A stretch of DNA of 64,000 nt from Pseudomonadota bacterium (lineage in GTDB: Bacteria > Pseudomonadota > Gammaproteobacteria > Nitrosococcales > Methylophagaceae). The DNA is taken from positions 52,014-116,013 of the forward strand of contig JALIBN010000029.1 in assembly GCA_030576275.1 (NCBI GenBank), in the 5' to 3' direction. The notes under the pieces are model-generated. The model saw nothing but the letters and a program-made list of their open reading frames with translations, had not been told where the DNA came from and did no database searches. This document shows, piece after piece, positions 40,872 to 54,618 of the stretch (the first letter of the stretch is position 1; each line of letters begins with the position of its first letter). The translations under genes and the position numbers were made by a program.

Positions 40872-42653
40872 ATGACCGAATCTTCATTAAAATTAGGCAT
40901 TACGGATGTTGTTCTTCGTGATGCCCATCAATCATTATTTGCAACTCGTCTACGTCTTGATGACATGTTACCCATTGCTGGTAAGCTAGACCAAGTAGGT
41001 TACTGGTCAGTAGAAACATGGGGCGGCGCAACATTTGATGCATGTATCCGTTATTTAGGTGAAGATCCCTGGCATCGTATTCGTAGCCTAAAAGCGGCCA
41101 TGCCTAATACGCCACAGCAAATGCTTCTTCGTGGTCAAAACCTTCTAGGATACCGTCACTACGCTGATGATGTAGTAAGAAAATTTGTCGAACGTGCAGC
41201 AATTAATGGTGTTGATGTATTTCGCGTGTTCGATGCGATGAATGACCCACGTAATCTTGAAGTCGCTATAAAAGCTGTTTTAGAAAATGATCGTCATGCA
41301 CAAGGGACGATTTCATATACATTAAGTCCTGTTCATGATCTTGCCATGTGGGTCGATTTAGCAAAACGCATTGAAGATATGGGTGCTCATTCACTCTGCA
41401 TTAAAGATATGGCTGGTTTGCTTAAGCCTTACGTTGCTTTTGAACTGGTCAGCGAGCTTAAGCAAGCAATCGATATCCCAATCCATATGCAATCTCATGC
41501 AACTACTGGCTTATCAACAGCCACTATTTTGAAATGTGTAGAAGCAGGTATCGATAATGTTGATACTGCTATTTCATCAATGTCGATGACGTATGGCCAT
41601 TCGCCTACTGAATCAATCGTATCAATGTTTCAAGATACGAAACGCGATACCGGACTCAATATTGAGTTACTAGAAGAAATTGCCGCCTATTTTCGTGAAA
41701 TACGCAAAAAATATGCACCATGGGAAGGCTCGTTAAAAGGTATAGACTCTCGCATCCTAACGGCGCAAGTACCGGGTGGCATGTTGACCAATATGGAAAG
41801 CCAGCTTCGCGAACAAGGCGCAGCAGATCGGTTTGATGAAGTATTAGCTGAAATCCCTCGTGTACGTGCTGATTTAGGTTATATCCCACTGGTGACACCG
41901 ACCTCACAAATTGTCGGAACTCAATCAGTCTTAAATGTATTAACAGGCGAACGTTACAAAACTGTAACTAGCGAAACCGCCGGCATTTTAAAAGGTGAAT
42001 ATGGTTCAGCACCGGCACCGTTTAATACTGAACTTCAAAGACAAGTCCTTGATGGTCAAGAGCCTATTACTTGCCGCCCAGCTGACTTACTCGAACCAGA
42101 AATGAATAAATTGACAGCTGAACTTCAAGCTCATGCTCTTAAAGATAATATTGAACTAGAAACAGGCGATCGTGAAATTGATGATGTCTTAACCTATGCT
42201 CTATTCAACCAAGTAGGTTTGAAGTTCTTAGCTAACAGAAATAATCCTGATGCCTTCGAACCTGTGCCGACATTAGCATTGGCAGAGGCTACTACACAAA
42301 AAACGAAAGCTATTGATCAAGATGTTTACACAATTGCCGTTAACGGCCAAAGTTATGTCGTTCAGGTCAATGAAGGTGGCGACATTAGTAACATTACAAC
42401 GCCAGCATATGTAGCACCAGCAGCGACAGCATTATCGGATGGTGAACCCGTCACAGCTCCCTTAGCAGGCACTATTTGGAAAGTAGAAGTTACCTCAGGT
42501 CAAACAGTAGAAGAAGGGGATGTATTAGTCATTCTTGAAGCCATGAAAATGGAAACGCAGATTGTGGCATTCCAATCAGGTGTTATTAGCGCAATTTCAG
42601 TAAAACCAGGTGATGAAGTCAAAGTCGGCGACCACCTAGTTTCTATCGCATAA
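40872..42653 (+). CDS. oadA: Oxaloacetate decarboxylase alpha subunit
   Basis: A 593-residue enzyme with an N-terminal carboxyltransferase TIM barrel ([14 protein letters not shown], zinc-binding [10 protein letters not shown]). A linker leads to a C-terminal biotinyl domain with EAMKMET, biotin on Lys559. It transfers CO2 from oxaloacetate to biotin for decarboxylation by OadB. The pyruvate carboxylase subunit B is a related alternative, but the adjacent oadG and oadB settle it. Confidence 0.96.
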   Translation: MTESSLKLGITDVVLRDAHQSLFATRLRLDDMLPIAGKLDQVGYWSVETWGGATFDACIRYLGEDPWHRIRSLKAAMPNTPQQMLLRGQNLLGYRHYADDVVRKFVERAAINGVDVFRVFDAMNDPRNLEVAIKAVLENDRHAQGTISYTLSPVHDLAMWVDLAKRIEDMGAHSLCIKDMAGLLKPYVAFELVSELKQAIDIPIHMQSHATTGLSTATILKCVEAGIDNVDTAISSMSMTYGHSPTESIVSMFQDTKRDTGLNIELLEEIAAYFREIRKKYAPWEGSLKGIDSRILTAQVPGGMLTNMESQLREQGAADRFDEVLAEIPRVRADLGYIPLVTPTSQIVGTQSVLNVLTGERYKTVTSETAGILKGEYGSAPAPFNTELQRQVLDGQEPITCRPADLLEPEMNKLTAELQAHALKDNIELETGDREIDDVLTYALFNQVGLKFLANRNNPDAFEPVPTLALAEATTQKTKAIDQDVYTIAVNGQSYVVQVNEGGDISNITTPAYVAPAATALSDGEPVTAPLAGTIWKVEVTSGQTVEEGDVLVILEAMKMETQIVAFQSGVISAISVKPGDEVKVGDHLVSIA

Positions 42654-42662
42654 GGGTTAAAT

Positions 42663-43796
42663 ATGGACCAACTATTACATCTATGGCATAACACGGGCCT
42701 TTATCAAATGCAGCCAGGCCAGGGAATAATGCTCATTATTGGCATGTTGTTACTGTATTTAGCGATCAAAAAGAACTTTGAACCCTTATTACTTGTGCCA
42801 ATTGGTTTCGGCGGCGTACTAGCTAATATTCCAGGAGCAGGCTTGGCTGAAGCTGGCGGAATATTACATCTGTTTTATACCGTCGGTATTGAAAGTGGTG
42901 CGTTCCCATTAATCATCTTTATGGGTGTCGGTGCGATGACAGATTTTGGCCCCCTCCTCTCTAATCCTAAAACATTATTTTTAGGGGCAGCAGCACAATT
43001 TGGTATTTTTGCAACCTTGATGGGAGCGGTACTATTATCTACTTTCGGTATTTTTGATTTCAGTCTAGCTGATGCCGCCGCTATTGGAATCATAGGAGGT
43101 GCTGACGGCCCTACATCGATCTACGTTGCCAGCAAGCTCGCACCAGATTTATTAGGCGCTATTGCTGTAGCTTCGTATTCATATATGGCGCTTGTACCGC
43201 TGATTCAACCTCCCATAATGCGTGCATTAACAAATGAGTCTGAACGCAAAATAAAAATGACCCAATTACGTCATGTATCACAGCGTGAAAAAGTAATCTT
43301 TCCGCTACTATTACTTATTTTAGTCGCGTTTTTATTACCAGATGCCGCACCATTATTGGGTATGTTTTGTTTCGGTAATTTGATGAAAGAATGTGCCGTA
43401 GTGGACCGTTTAAGTAACACTACCCAAAATGCACTTATAAATACGGTTACTATATTTTTAGGTTTGGCAGTAGGGTCGAAATTAAGTGCCGATAAATTCC
43501 TAGATTTCACAACCTTGGGTATTTTATTATTGGGTATGGTTGCCTTTGGTATTGGTACGGCATGCGGAGTGATCATGGCCAAGTTGATGAATAAGTTTGG
43601 TGGTAGTCAAATCAACCCATTAATTGGCTCTGCGGGAGTATCAGCGGTGCCTATGGCGGCACGAGTGTCTAATAAACTAGGCTTGGAGTCAGATCCGCAT
43701 AACTTCCTATTGATGCATGCCATGGGACCAAATGTCGCGGGCGTGATCGGCTCAGCAGTGGCTGCAGGCATTATGATTAACTACGTAGCGGGCTAG
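42663..43796 (+). CDS. oadB: Oxaloacetate decarboxylase beta subunit (Na+ pump)
   Basis: A 377-residue polytopic membrane protein with about nine to eleven helices that decarboxylates carboxybiotin while exporting Na+. The functional signatures [29 protein letters not shown] (Na+-binding Asp) and the C-terminal [21 protein letters not shown] are present. It starts 9 bp after oadA. The pump can convert the free energy of oxaloacetate decarboxylation into a sodium gradient, a plausible energy source for the TRAP carrier in this window. Confidence 0.96.
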   Translation: MDQLLHLWHNTGLYQMQPGQGIMLIIGMLLLYLAIKKNFEPLLLVPIGFGGVLANIPGAGLAEAGGILHLFYTVGIESGAFPLIIFMGVGAMTDFGPLLSNPKTLFLGAAAQFGIFATLMGAVLLSTFGIFDFSLADAAAIGIIGGADGPTSIYVASKLAPDLLGAIAVASYSYMALVPLIQPPIMRALTNESERKIKMTQLRHVSQREKVIFPLLLLILVAFLLPDAAPLLGMFCFGNLMKECAVVDRLSNTTQNALINTVTIFLGLAVGSKLSADKFLDFTTLGILLLGMVAFGIGTACGVIMAKLMNKFGGSQINPLIGSAGVSAVPMAARVSNKLGLESDPHNFLLMHAMGPNVAGVIGSAVAAGIMINYVAG

Positions 43797-43800
43797 AAAA

Positions 43801-43837
43801 AATGCCACATACTTTAAGAGTAAGAGTGTGTGGCATT
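43801..43837. terminator. Terminator between oadB and a convergent gene
   Basis: AATGCCACA (43801-43809) pairs with TGTGGCATT (43829-43837) around a 19-nt spacer that can add pairs, with short A and T tracts outside. It is placed exactly between convergent stops. Confidence 0.65.
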
Positions 43838-43839
43838 GT

Positions 43840-44142
43840 TTATAGCGTAGCCATTTTTGCAGAGGCCACTTTATCCCCTATACCCGTTATCTGGCAAGAA
43901 TAGTCAGAAAAACTTGCTGGAGTACTCGCAGTTGCGAGCCATCTCATACCCTCGACATTAGGTAAGTTTAAGTTCAGCTTGATGTTTTTCTGATCGGCCA
44001 AATCTAGTAAATTTTGTTTTGTCATATTGGACTTTAATTCAACACAAAAATTACTAAGCTGATCGTTATTCCACATCGCATAAACAGGATATACCATTCC
44101 CGCAATCAACATGATCTGTATAAAATTAACAAATATTTTCAT
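43840..44142 (-). CDS. Hypothetical exported protein
   Basis: A 100-residue small protein with an N-terminal signal peptide (about residues 1-22, ending PVYA) and a mature part with two cysteines (NFCVEL, YSCQITG) that could form one disulfide. The fragment NMTKQNLLDLADQKNIKLNL looks like a helical segment. I do not recognise the family. It is a stand-alone gene, convergent with oadB. Confidence 0.6.
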   Translation of the reverse strand: MKIFVNFIQIMLIAGMVYPVYAMWNNDQLSNFCVELKSNMTKQNLLDLADQKNIKLNLNLPNVEGMRWLATASTPASFSDYSCQITGIGDKVASAKMATL

Positions 44143-44234
44143 CAGTGCATCCTTTTCTTTATTCTGTTGATTAGAAGGATACCTAGTTTATTTAAATCAT
44201 TCCGCGAACAGCTTCACATTTTTAAATTAAAGCA

Positions 44235-44603
44235 TTAGTCTTTATTTTTCAGTAAATTACCTAATGCAGAAAATGGATTATGAGTTGTAGTCGTTTTTGC
44301 AGTATCTGATCCTGTACTACCATAACGAACTTGCTCTATATAACGTGAATGTTCGTTATCATGACAATAAATGCACAATAACTCCCAGTTACTACCATCA
44401 TTCGGATTATTGTCATGATTATGGTCGCGATGATGTACCGTCAGTTCCTGTAAGTTTGTCTGAGTGAACTCACGTGAACAGCGACCACACACCCAAGGGT
44501 ACATTTTTAATGAGCGCTCCCGATAAGTTTGTTCACGATCAGCTTGGTACTTTTTGGATTGGGCAACTAAATCATCAAGTCGTTTATTTTTATCTGTGAT
44601 CAT
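44235..44603 (-). CDS. yajD: HNH endonuclease family protein YajD
   Basis: A 122-residue protein closely matching E. coli YajD: YPWVCGRCSREFTQTNLQELTVHHRDHNHDNNPNDGSNWELLCIYCHDNEHSRY. It has a complete HNH nuclease motif (VHHRDHNHDNN...CIYCHDNEHS) and four zinc cysteines as two CxxC pairs. Substrate unknown; YajD-type HNH proteins are usually stand-alone chromosomal genes, not toxin modules. The tail is Thr-rich. Confidence 0.92.
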   Translation of the reverse strand: MITDKNKRLDDLVAQSKKYQADREQTYRERSLKMYPWVCGRCSREFTQTNLQELTVHHRDHNHDNNPNDGSNWELLCIYCHDNEHSRYIEQVRYGSTGSDTAKTTTTHNPFSALGNLLKNKD

Positions 44604-44686
44604 TTTTCTTTATCCATTTTAAAACATTAATATTGTTGTAAACCCAGTAAACTATCAACACTATTTTATTCTATAGGTTTATTTTT

Positions 44687-44914
44687 ATGGCACAAACTAC
44701 CATTAGCGTTATTCTCACACAATCCCCTACTGAGCTTTATAAAATTTTGAAGTTTGAAGGTTTATCATCAAGCGGTGCTGAAGCAAAAATTGCCATTGCC
44801 GATGGCTTAGTTAAAGTGAACGGTGTGATTGAACTCCAAAAACGTAAAAAAATTGTTGATGGTGATGTCGTTGAATTTGCTGGCACCACTATAAACGTCA
44901 GTTGTGAAAACTAA
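44687..44914 (+). CDS. S4-domain RNA-binding protein (YbcJ-like)
   Basis: A 75-residue protein made of a single S4 RNA-binding domain: LYKILKFEGLSSSGAEAKIAIADGLVKVNGVIELQKRKKIVDGDVVEFAG. It resembles E. coli YbcJ. YbcJ-like proteins are thought to bind structured RNA or ribosomal subunits, but their role is unproven. It is followed by ppiC after 85 bp on the same strand. Confidence 0.9.
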   Translation: MAQTTISVILTQSPTELYKILKFEGLSSSGAEAKIAIADGLVKVNGVIELQKRKKIVDGDVVEFAGTTINVSCEN

Positions 44915-44999
44915 TTACCAATGCCTTCACTTCACAAACATGTCATGACTGAATAGTTGCGATATAATGGTTCTTTTTTAAAATTATCCAGGAACAACT

Positions 45000-45281
45000 A
45001 TGGCTAAAGCTAATGCTCGACATATCTTAGTAGACAGCGAAGAAATCTGTCTTGAACTTAAAAAAGAAATTGAAGAAGGTGCTGATTTTGCTGTTGTTGC
45101 AAAAGCAAACTCTTCTTGCCCATCAGGTCAGTCTGGTGGTGATTTAGGCGAATTTGGACCAGGTATGATGGTGCCAGAATTTGATAAAGTTGTTTTTTCA
45201 GCGCCGATCAACACTGTTCAAGGCCCTGTAAAAACACAATTCGGTTACCACTTATTAGAAGTCACTAGCCGCACAGAATAA
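45000..45281 (+). CDS. ppiC: Parvulin-type peptidyl-prolyl isomerase
   Basis: A 93-residue single-domain parvulin. MAKANARHILVDSEEIC opens with the active-site His of ARHILV; SSCPSGQSGGDLGEFGPGMMVPEFDKVVF and TQFGYHLLEV complete the fold. No signal peptide, so it is cytosolic like E. coli PpiC/Par10. It accelerates prolyl cis-trans isomerisation. A strong terminator follows. Confidence 0.95.
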   Translation: MAKANARHILVDSEEICLELKKEIEEGADFAVVAKANSSCPSGQSGGDLGEFGPGMMVPEFDKVVFSAPINTVQGPVKTQFGYHLLEVTSRTE

Positions 45282-45303
45282 CTGTCCTTCATCGGATCAA
45301 TCT

Positions 45304-45335
45304 AAAGCCTTGTCATATTTGACAAGGCTTTTTTT
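45304..45335. terminator. Terminator between ppiC and dinG
   Basis: AAAGCCTTGTCA (45304-45315) and TGACAAGGCTTT (45320-45331) form a perfect 12-bp stem with a 4-nt loop and a T-run, serving the plus-strand ppiC gene and the convergent dinG gene. Confidence 0.92.
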
Positions 45336-45337
45336 GT

Positions 45338-47413
45338 CTAAATAATCCTATAATCGGGTAAATGTTCTAACAATTGCTTGCCGTAACCCTTTGTCAATAA
45401 TCGGCGATCTAATATAGTAATTCGACCTGAATCTGTTTCTTTACGCAATAAACGGCCACATGCCTGAATAAGTCGCACGCTAACGGCAGGAAGCGACAAG
45501 GCAACAAACGGTTGTCCACCTGAGCGTAATATCCACTCCTGTTTTGCTTGTTCTATCGGTCGCGTGAAGACAGGGAATGGTAGTTTAGTAATCACCACAT
45601 GACTACACAACTTACCCGGTAAATCGACCCCTTCTGCAAAGCGGTCCATACCAAAAATGATACTTCCTTCACCGGCTTCTGTGCGTTTGATGTGTTCTAC
45701 AATCATATTTTTTGGTGATAACAAATCACCTTGCAATAATACGCCTTCAGTCCACTCATCAGGTAATTGTCTATAAACACTATCCATCACTGTTTTAGAG
45801 GTAAATAACACTAAGGTAGCTTCTTTTCTATCAATGACCGAAATTAATTGTGCCACGACTTCTTGTTGCCAATCAGCAAAGTTTTCATTGGGTAAATGGT
45901 GCATCATTGGCAATGACAGGGTTGCTTGCGTTTGATAATTAAAAGGGGATTTCACTGCTAAAAAATGTCGCTCATCAAATCGTTTAAGCCCACAATCTGC
46001 TCTAAAACGTTGAAATAATCCTAAACCTCGCAAAGTCGCTGAAGTTAATACGACACCATAAGCCTGGTTCCACAAACTTTTTTCAAGAAAAAATGCCGCC
46101 GTCATAGGACCGGCATTAATCACTAACGTAGTCTCCTTAGCAAATTTTTCTAAAGATAACCACCGCACATTGGGCGGAATATCAGGCTTGTCTTCATCTA
46201 AAAACAACCCCATAAAATCAATAAGATAACCAAATATATTTTGTACAGTACCCACTTGTGGCAACAATACTTCTGCCACCTTATTTGGTATCTCTTGGGT
46301 TTCTAAGGCATCTTTAATCCACTTACCGAATAAGGCATAGTGTTTATAAATAATATTGGCACGTTGTAATAAGCCATGGCACGGTGTAATTAATGCTTTT
46401 ACTAATGGCCCCTGCCAATAAATACGCGGTTCACTGACCTTGCCAGCCGCCATGCGCTTAACTAAATCATCACTCTGCAACAAGGTTTCCATTTGTTGTA
46501 ATAAAGTAATCACGCTTGGCAAATCTCGCCGTAATTCCATCAGCATAAAACCAAAATCATGTTGACGAAATGCCAGGGCTTTCACTAGCTTTTTTAGCAC
46601 GCTATCGGCGGTTTCTGTAGTTTGGTATAACTGAGCAAAGTTTAGGGCTTTGGCGGCATGATCCAGCGCCTTTTGTGGCAGGTTGTGCGCTTCATCAAAC
46701 ACAAAGAGGATTTCTTCAGGATTAGGCAAAACTAGGCCGCCACCTAAGTCAGCATCACTCAATACAAGATCATGATTGGCAATAACGACGTTAGCTGTCG
46801 ACATTTCACGACGCACCAAATAATACGGACAGCGATGATATTTAGAACAACTCTTGCCAGCACAGCCTTCTGAATCAGTCGAGATCTCATGCCATAATAC
46901 CGGCCCAATCGCATCGGTTCGACTATCTCTGTCTCCATCCCAATGACCTTTATCCCATTGCTGATGGAGCTTTTCAGCGGCGGCATGACGTTTAGCTTGT
47001 TGGTATTTGCTATCAACATCTAAGGTTAACTCGTGTTGATTTCCTGCACTAACAAGATTAACTAGTTTACTTGGACACATATATCGCCTGCGTCCTTTTA
47101 TTTGAATAACTTTAAGTTGTTTACCGGTTGCTTGCACAAACTGGGGTAAATCTTTGTGAAGTAGTTGTTGCTGAAGATTAACTGTGGCGGTACTTATCAC
47201 TAGCGTTTTTTTATTTTCCAATGCGATATCAATCGCACCCGCTAAATAGGCTAAGGTTTTACCAACCCCTGTCGGCGCTTCAACTACGGCCATTCGCTGG
47301 TGATCTTCACCTCGCATACATGTCGCAATAAATTGACTCATCGCCACCTGCTGCGGACGCGCTTTAAAGTCGGGCATAGCGGCTTGAATATGTTTAAAAA
47401 TTGAATCGACCAC
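45338..47413 (-). CDS. dinG: ATP-dependent DNA helicase DinG
   Basis: A 691-residue XPD-like superfamily 2 helicase. Walker A EAPTGVGKT lies at residues 45-53, the DEAH box is in VFDEAHNLP, and motif VI is QACGRLLR. Four cysteines, one in YMCPSKL and three in CAGKSCSKYHRCP, form the 4Fe-4S cluster typical of DinG. It unwinds forked and R-loop DNA. It is last in the leuS-lptE-holA-proA-nadD-ydcF run, 47 bp after ydcF. Confidence 0.94.
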   Translation of the reverse strand: MVDSIFKHIQAAMPDFKARPQQVAMSQFIATCMRGEDHQRMAVVEAPTGVGKTLAYLAGAIDIALENKKTLVISTATVNLQQQLLHKDLPQFVQATGKQLKVIQIKGRRRYMCPSKLVNLVSAGNQHELTLDVDSKYQQAKRHAAAEKLHQQWDKGHWDGDRDSRTDAIGPVLWHEISTDSEGCAGKSCSKYHRCPYYLVRREMSTANVVIANHDLVLSDADLGGGLVLPNPEEILFVFDEAHNLPQKALDHAAKALNFAQLYQTTETADSVLKKLVKALAFRQHDFGFMLMELRRDLPSVITLLQQMETLLQSDDLVKRMAAGKVSEPRIYWQGPLVKALITPCHGLLQRANIIYKHYALFGKWIKDALETQEIPNKVAEVLLPQVGTVQNIFGYLIDFMGLFLDEDKPDIPPNVRWLSLEKFAKETTLVINAGPMTAAFFLEKSLWNQAYGVVLTSATLRGLGLFQRFRADCGLKRFDERHFLAVKSPFNYQTQATLSLPMMHHLPNENFADWQQEVVAQLISVIDRKEATLVLFTSKTVMDSVYRQLPDEWTEGVLLQGDLLSPKNMIVEHIKRTEAGEGSIIFGMDRFAEGVDLPGKLCSHVVITKLPFPVFTRPIEQAKQEWILRSGGQPFVALSLPAVSVRLIQACGRLLRKETDSGRITILDRRLLTKGYGKQLLEHLPDYRII

Positions 47414-47460
47414 GTTAAAAGTTATTACCGCATTGTAAGTAACTACGTTTCCTACACAAT

Positions 47461-48273
47461 TTATTCACTAATATCCCGAGCTAACCATTCTGAGGTTTTA
47501 CCCGTCCAATAATACGCAGTTAAACCAAGCCATTCGTGCCATGCCAGGTCAAGAACCTCTAAATGTCCAATATAGTCAAAATCCCATTGCCGTAATTGTT
47601 TGTTATTAGTCATGTAATCAACTGGATAAGCAATAACATTGATAGATTGTTGGCGAGCAACCCCTACTGCACGTGGCATATGAAATGCTGAGGTGACCAA
47701 TAGATAAGTACCATTTGGCTTGGGCAATTTACGCTTCATAAACAAAAAGTTTTCAACGGTATTTCTAGATTGTGACTCGATAATCAAGCGCTCTTTAGAT
47801 ATGCCAATGGCAGTCAGAAGTTTCTGGGCAATATTGACTTCATTTTGCCGGTTTTGGACAGGTCGTAATAAATTACTGCCCCCAGAATAGATAATTGGTG
47901 CATTAGGATAGTGTTTAGCTAATACCGCGGCACCAATAAATCGGTCACCCGCATCACCTAATTCTTGTGTATGCCAACTTAGAGATTGTTTTAATTTTTC
48001 ACCGCCACCCAGTACGATAATGCCATCTATATTTTGAGGTAAAGGTATGGGTTTACTAAATTGTATTTCTAATAGCGAGAGCAGACTATCACTGACGGGG
48101 TAAGCCATTAAAAGGCAATTAGCGATCATTAAAGGGATTAGAATAAATTTCGCAATGGTGACTTTGTTCAATAACAACATGATGGTAGCGAACGTCATTA
48201 GGAGAACGATCAAATTGCCTGGGCTTGCTATTATCCAGCCTAACTTTGATACTACAAAAAAAACCTCATCCAT
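47461..48273 (-). CDS. YdcF/ElyC family protein
   Basis: A 270-residue protein with two N-terminal TM helices and a DUF218 domain: DGIIVLGGGEKLKQ, NAPIIYSGGSNLL, ESQSRNTVENFLFMKR and LLVTSAFHMPRAVGVARQ. The two-helix architecture resembles E. coli ElyC, linked to envelope and peptidoglycan lipid-carrier metabolism, more than soluble YdcF. The start is 5 bp after nadD. Exact function is unresolved. Confidence 0.87.
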   Translation of the reverse strand: MDEVFFVVSKLGWIIASPGNLIVLLMTFATIMLLLNKVTIAKFILIPLMIANCLLMAYPVSDSLLSLLEIQFSKPIPLPQNIDGIIVLGGGEKLKQSLSWHTQELGDAGDRFIGAAVLAKHYPNAPIIYSGGSNLLRPVQNRQNEVNIAQKLLTAIGISKERLIIESQSRNTVENFLFMKRKLPKPNGTYLLVTSAFHMPRAVGVARQQSINVIAYPVDYMTNNKQLRQWDFDYIGHLEVLDLAWHEWLGLTAYYWTGKTSEWLARDISE

Positions 48274-48278
48274 GATTA

Positions 48279-48917
48279 CTAGTCATCACTGCGATATAAA
48301 CCAAGCTGGCTGATTAGTTGAATCACCGCATCAGGCAATAAAAACTGAGGACTTTTATCCTCTAAAACCGTTGCTCTAATAGCGGTAGCGGATATCGCTA
48401 ATTGTGTCACCGTAACGGGCCAAATATTGCCTGCTAAACTTTGAGCGTCGTTTGGCATTGCTAAATGCTGTTGGTACCAAATATTCAAATCCATCGGCAT
48501 CTTCAATGTTTCATCTGGACGACGTATCACCACAATATGAGCTAGTTCAAGTAAATTTTGCCACTTATGCCACGTTTGAATACCTAAGAAGGCATCTGTC
48601 CCCAATAATAAAAATAAGGGATTATCAGGAAAATCTTGTCGCAAACTTAATAATGTATCGATACTATAAGAGATGCCATCACGTTGTAACTCCCGATCGT
48701 CCACGATTAAACTATCGGCATTTTTCATTGCTAGATGTAACATCATCAAGCGTTGCTGAGGTGTGGCATGAGGCTGATTCCGGTGCGGTGGCCGCGCACT
48801 CGGAATCAGTCTGACATGAGCCAAATTAAGTTGTTCAGATACTTCTAATGCTGATCGTAGATGTCCAAAGTGAATAGGATCAAATGTGCCACCCAAGATA
48901 CCAATAGCTTCACTCAT
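48279..48917 (-). CDS. nadD: Nicotinate-nucleotide adenylyltransferase
   Basis: A 212-residue nucleotidyltransferase converting NaMN and ATP to deamido-NAD+. GILGGTFDPIHFGHLRSALE carries the T/HxGH motif, and C-terminal ISATAIR is the ISSTxxR motif. Length is typical. Its product is the substrate of NadE at 5.2-6.8 kb. It overlaps the proA stop by one base. The usual downstream rsfS and rlmH are missing here. Confidence 0.95.
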   Translation of the reverse strand: MSEAIGILGGTFDPIHFGHLRSALEVSEQLNLAHVRLIPSARPPHRNQPHATPQQRLMMLHLAMKNADSLIVDDRELQRDGISYSIDTLLSLRQDFPDNPLFLLLGTDAFLGIQTWHKWQNLLELAHIVVIRRPDETLKMPMDLNIWYQQHLAMPNDAQSLAGNIWPVTVTQLAISATAIRATVLEDKSPQFLLPDAVIQLISQLGLYRSDD

Positions 48918-50173
48918 TACGTTCTAATTTGACCTGTACCTAACACAATCCACTTTTGCGAAGTCAGCCCTTCTAAACCAACTGGACCGCGGGCGTGAAT
49001 TTTATCTGTTGAGATACCAATCTCAGCGCCCAGACCATATTCAAAACCATCAGCAAAGCGCGTTGAAGCATTGACCATAACCGAGCTAGAATCAACCTCG
49101 GCTAAGAATTGACGGGCACGTGTATAATTTTCTGTCACTATTGTTTCGGTATGGCCTGAACTATGTTTATGGATGTGATCCATTGCTTGTTCAATTCCAT
49201 ATACAATACGAATAGATAAAATCGGTGCGAGGTATTCAGTATCCCAATCTTCATCTGTCGCGGCCTTAATGTTTGGCAAGATGATTCGTGTCAACTCACA
49301 GCCACGTAATTCAACTGACTCAGTGGCATAACGAGCAGCTAATCGCGGTAAAATTTCTGCAGCGACGGTGCTATCAACCAATAAGGTCTCCATAGTATTA
49401 CACACACCATAACGATGACATTTGGCATTAAAGGCAATATTTTCCGCCATGTCTAAATTAGCCGCAGCATCAATATAAACATGACAAATACCATCAAGAT
49501 GTTTGATAACGGGTACTCGCGCATCTTTGCTGATCCGCTCAATCAGACTTTTTCCACCTCGCGGTACGATCACATCGACATATTCAGTCATGATGATTAA
49601 TTCACCCACCGCAGTACGATCCGTTGTTTCAACCACTTGTACTGAGGTTGCTGGTAATCCGGCAGATTCCAAACCACGATGAATACAGGCCGCAATCGCT
49701 TGATTAGAATAAATAGCTTCACTACCGCCTCTTAAAATCGTCGCGTTACCTGATTTCAAACATAAACCTGCCGCATCAGCCGTCACATTTGGGCGAGATT
49801 CATAAATAATACCGATAACTCCTAAAGGCACACGCATCTTGCCAAGCTGAATGCCAGATGGACGATAATTCATATCGCTTATTTCGCCAACGGGATCGGG
49901 TAAGGCGGCAATTTGTTCCAACCCTTCAGCCATACCCTCGATTCTGGCATCAGTTAATGCTAGTCGATCTAAAGATGCAGGATCGAGACCTTTAGCTTTT
50001 CCGGCCTCTAGATCCAGTGAGTTTTGCTGCTTCAAGGTTTCGGAGGCGGCTCTAATTTCAGAGGCCATCGCTAATAATGCATTATTTTTTGCATTCGTGC
50101 CTGCACGCGATATTGCACGACTAGCTGTTCTAGCGTGCTGTCCTAATGTTTGCATGTACTGTTGAATATCCAC
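48917..50173 (-). CDS. proA: Gamma-glutamyl phosphate reductase
   Basis: A 418-residue NADPH-dependent aldehyde dehydrogenase-like enzyme of proline biosynthesis. [39 protein letters not shown] binds cofactor; the catalytic Cys is in [43 protein letters not shown] is the typical C-terminal block. No proB is adjacent. The proA-nadD pairing inside a leuS-holA-nadD run is a known gammaproteobacterial neighbourhood. Confidence 0.95.
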   Translation of the reverse strand: MDIQQYMQTLGQHARTASRAISRAGTNAKNNALLAMASEIRAASETLKQQNSLDLEAGKAKGLDPASLDRLALTDARIEGMAEGLEQIAALPDPVGEISDMNYRPSGIQLGKMRVPLGVIGIIYESRPNVTADAAGLCLKSGNATILRGGSEAIYSNQAIAACIHRGLESAGLPATSVQVVETTDRTAVGELIIMTEYVDVIVPRGGKSLIERISKDARVPVIKHLDGICHVYIDAAANLDMAENIAFNAKCHRYGVCNTMETLLVDSTVAAEILPRLAARYATESVELRGCELTRIILPNIKAATDEDWDTEYLAPILSIRIVYGIEQAMDHIHKHSSGHTETIVTENYTRARQFLAEVDSSSVMVNASTRFADGFEYGLGAEIGISTDKIHARGPVGLEGLTSQKWIVLGTGQIRT

Positions 50174-50185
50174 GGGGGCTTATCC

Positions 50186-51214
50186 TCAATGTTGGCTAAT
50201 AACGTGTATGCCAGCAACATGCATACATAATTGTTCTAATAATGACCAAGGACAGGCTGGAAAACTGCCTTTAGCGGCTTGGTCTATTTTCGACATCTGC
50301 TGCAAAAACCCTTGCCATTGCTGACTATTATGTCGGAGTAAGGCCTGTTGCATCATTGGACGATGTTTATCCCAAACAGGTGGTTTTTGTGATGCAAATA
50401 TCTGGTCCAATCTCTCACCTTGCTCGATTTGTATCGCCATATTAACTGCACGATGCAATGCCCATGTCACGGCTGAAAATACAGCTAAGATATCTATACC
50501 TTCGGCCTTTAACCGGCTAATCATTCGAGGGACTTTAGCTACATGACCCGAGAAAACCGTGTCCATCAAACCAAAGGCATCAAAGCGGGCATTATCTGCT
50601 ACAGACTCTAAAACAGTCTGTTCATCTACTTCGCCATTAGTACAAAGTAATTGTAATTTATCTATTTCTTGCGATGCCGCAAACAAATTACCTTCAACGC
50701 GTTCAGCAATTAATGTGGCAAGTTGCTGATTTGCTTTTAATCCTCGCTGTTGCATGCGTTGCAAAATCCACCGTGGTAAATTTGCTAAGTCCACTGGCCA
50801 AATCGGCATTGTAACGCCAATCCTATCTAACTCGGTAAACCACTTACTTTTTTGAGATCGAGCATCAATTTTACCGCTGATAATCAATAAAGTGGTATCA
50901 ACAGGAGGATTTTCAATGTAGCGCCGTAGAGCCTCACCGCCCTCTTTACCTGGTGAACCAGAAGGCAAGCGTATTTCCAATAATCGCTGGCTGGCAAATA
51001 ATGACATTGTTTGCTCTTGCCACTGCAATTCAGACCAGTTAAAACGCCCATCAACATGCCAAACTTGCCGGTCATCGGCACCCAATTTCCGTGCATATTG
51101 GCGAATCACATTACTGGCTTCTTCCACCAGCATTTGTTCATCACCAAAAATAACATAAACGGGTAATAAGCCTTGCTGCAAGTGCCCCGTTATTTGTTCA
51201 ACTTTAAGGCGCAT
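50186..51214 (-). CDS. holA: DNA polymerase III delta subunit
   Basis: A 342-residue clamp-loader subunit that opens the beta sliding clamp. MRLKVEQITGHLQQGLLPVYVIFGDEQMLVEEASNVIR and the later NLFAASQEIDKLQLL and NARFDAFGLMDTVFSG blocks match HolA. It is flanked by lptE (9 bp) and proA (12 bp), a conserved lptE-holA-nadD-type order. Confidence 0.93.
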   Translation of the reverse strand: MRLKVEQITGHLQQGLLPVYVIFGDEQMLVEEASNVIRQYARKLGADDRQVWHVDGRFNWSELQWQEQTMSLFASQRLLEIRLPSGSPGKEGGEALRRYIENPPVDTTLLIISGKIDARSQKSKWFTELDRIGVTMPIWPVDLANLPRWILQRMQQRGLKANQQLATLIAERVEGNLFAASQEIDKLQLLCTNGEVDEQTVLESVADNARFDAFGLMDTVFSGHVAKVPRMISRLKAEGIDILAVFSAVTWALHRAVNMAIQIEQGERLDQIFASQKPPVWDKHRPMMQQALLRHNSQQWQGFLQQMSKIDQAAKGSFPACPWSLLEQLCMHVAGIHVISQH

Positions 51215-51223
51215 AACGAATGA

Positions 51224-51718
51224 CTATTTTACTGCTGATAAACGACGTAATAAGCTTTGCACCAATTGTTCATTCAACTGCTCACGTAAGATAGCTTCTT
51301 CTCCATCAGAAGATAATACCTGTGTCTGATCAAATTGATAATTACGTATTGCTTCAAGCTGTTGCGGTTCAATTAATAACTTACCTTGACCATCTGTAAT
51401 TTTAAACTTAAGCACACCATATAATTCATACTCACTTACTTTGGCATTGTTACCTACTGATAATATACGGCGCTCAAATTTATTTTCTAACACCGTCAAC
51501 ACCGCACTATCTTTTTCATAGTTATCGACAACCTGGACACCATTTTGTTGTAAACCACGTTTAAGTGTCAGCCCTAAATCTTGTTGCACATTTATTCCTT
51601 GTACATACATCAGTTTCATACTATCGGGCAAGGGTACAACACCACGTAGCTGAAAACCACAACCCGCTATCGCTATTAATAACAAACCCATAAATACATT
51701 CAAAAAAGAACGACTCAT
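51224..51718 (-). CDS. lptE: LPS-assembly lipoprotein LptE
   Basis: A 164-residue outer-membrane lipoprotein that plugs LptD and helps insert lipopolysaccharide. The signal peptide ends in lipobox IAGC with lipidated Cys20, then GFQLRGVVPLPDSMKLMYV, the family start. It sits between leuS and holA, its standard location. Its presence indicates an LPS-bearing Gram-negative. Confidence 0.92.
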   Translation of the reverse strand: MSRSFLNVFMGLLLIAIAGCGFQLRGVVPLPDSMKLMYVQGINVQQDLGLTLKRGLQQNGVQVVDNYEKDSAVLTVLENKFERRILSVGNNAKVSEYELYGVLKFKITDGQGKLLIEPQQLEAIRNYQFDQTQVLSSDGEEAILREQLNEQLVQSLLRRLSAVK

Positions 51719-51730
51719 ACTTACTATTCC

Positions 51731-54618
<2,888 letters not shown>
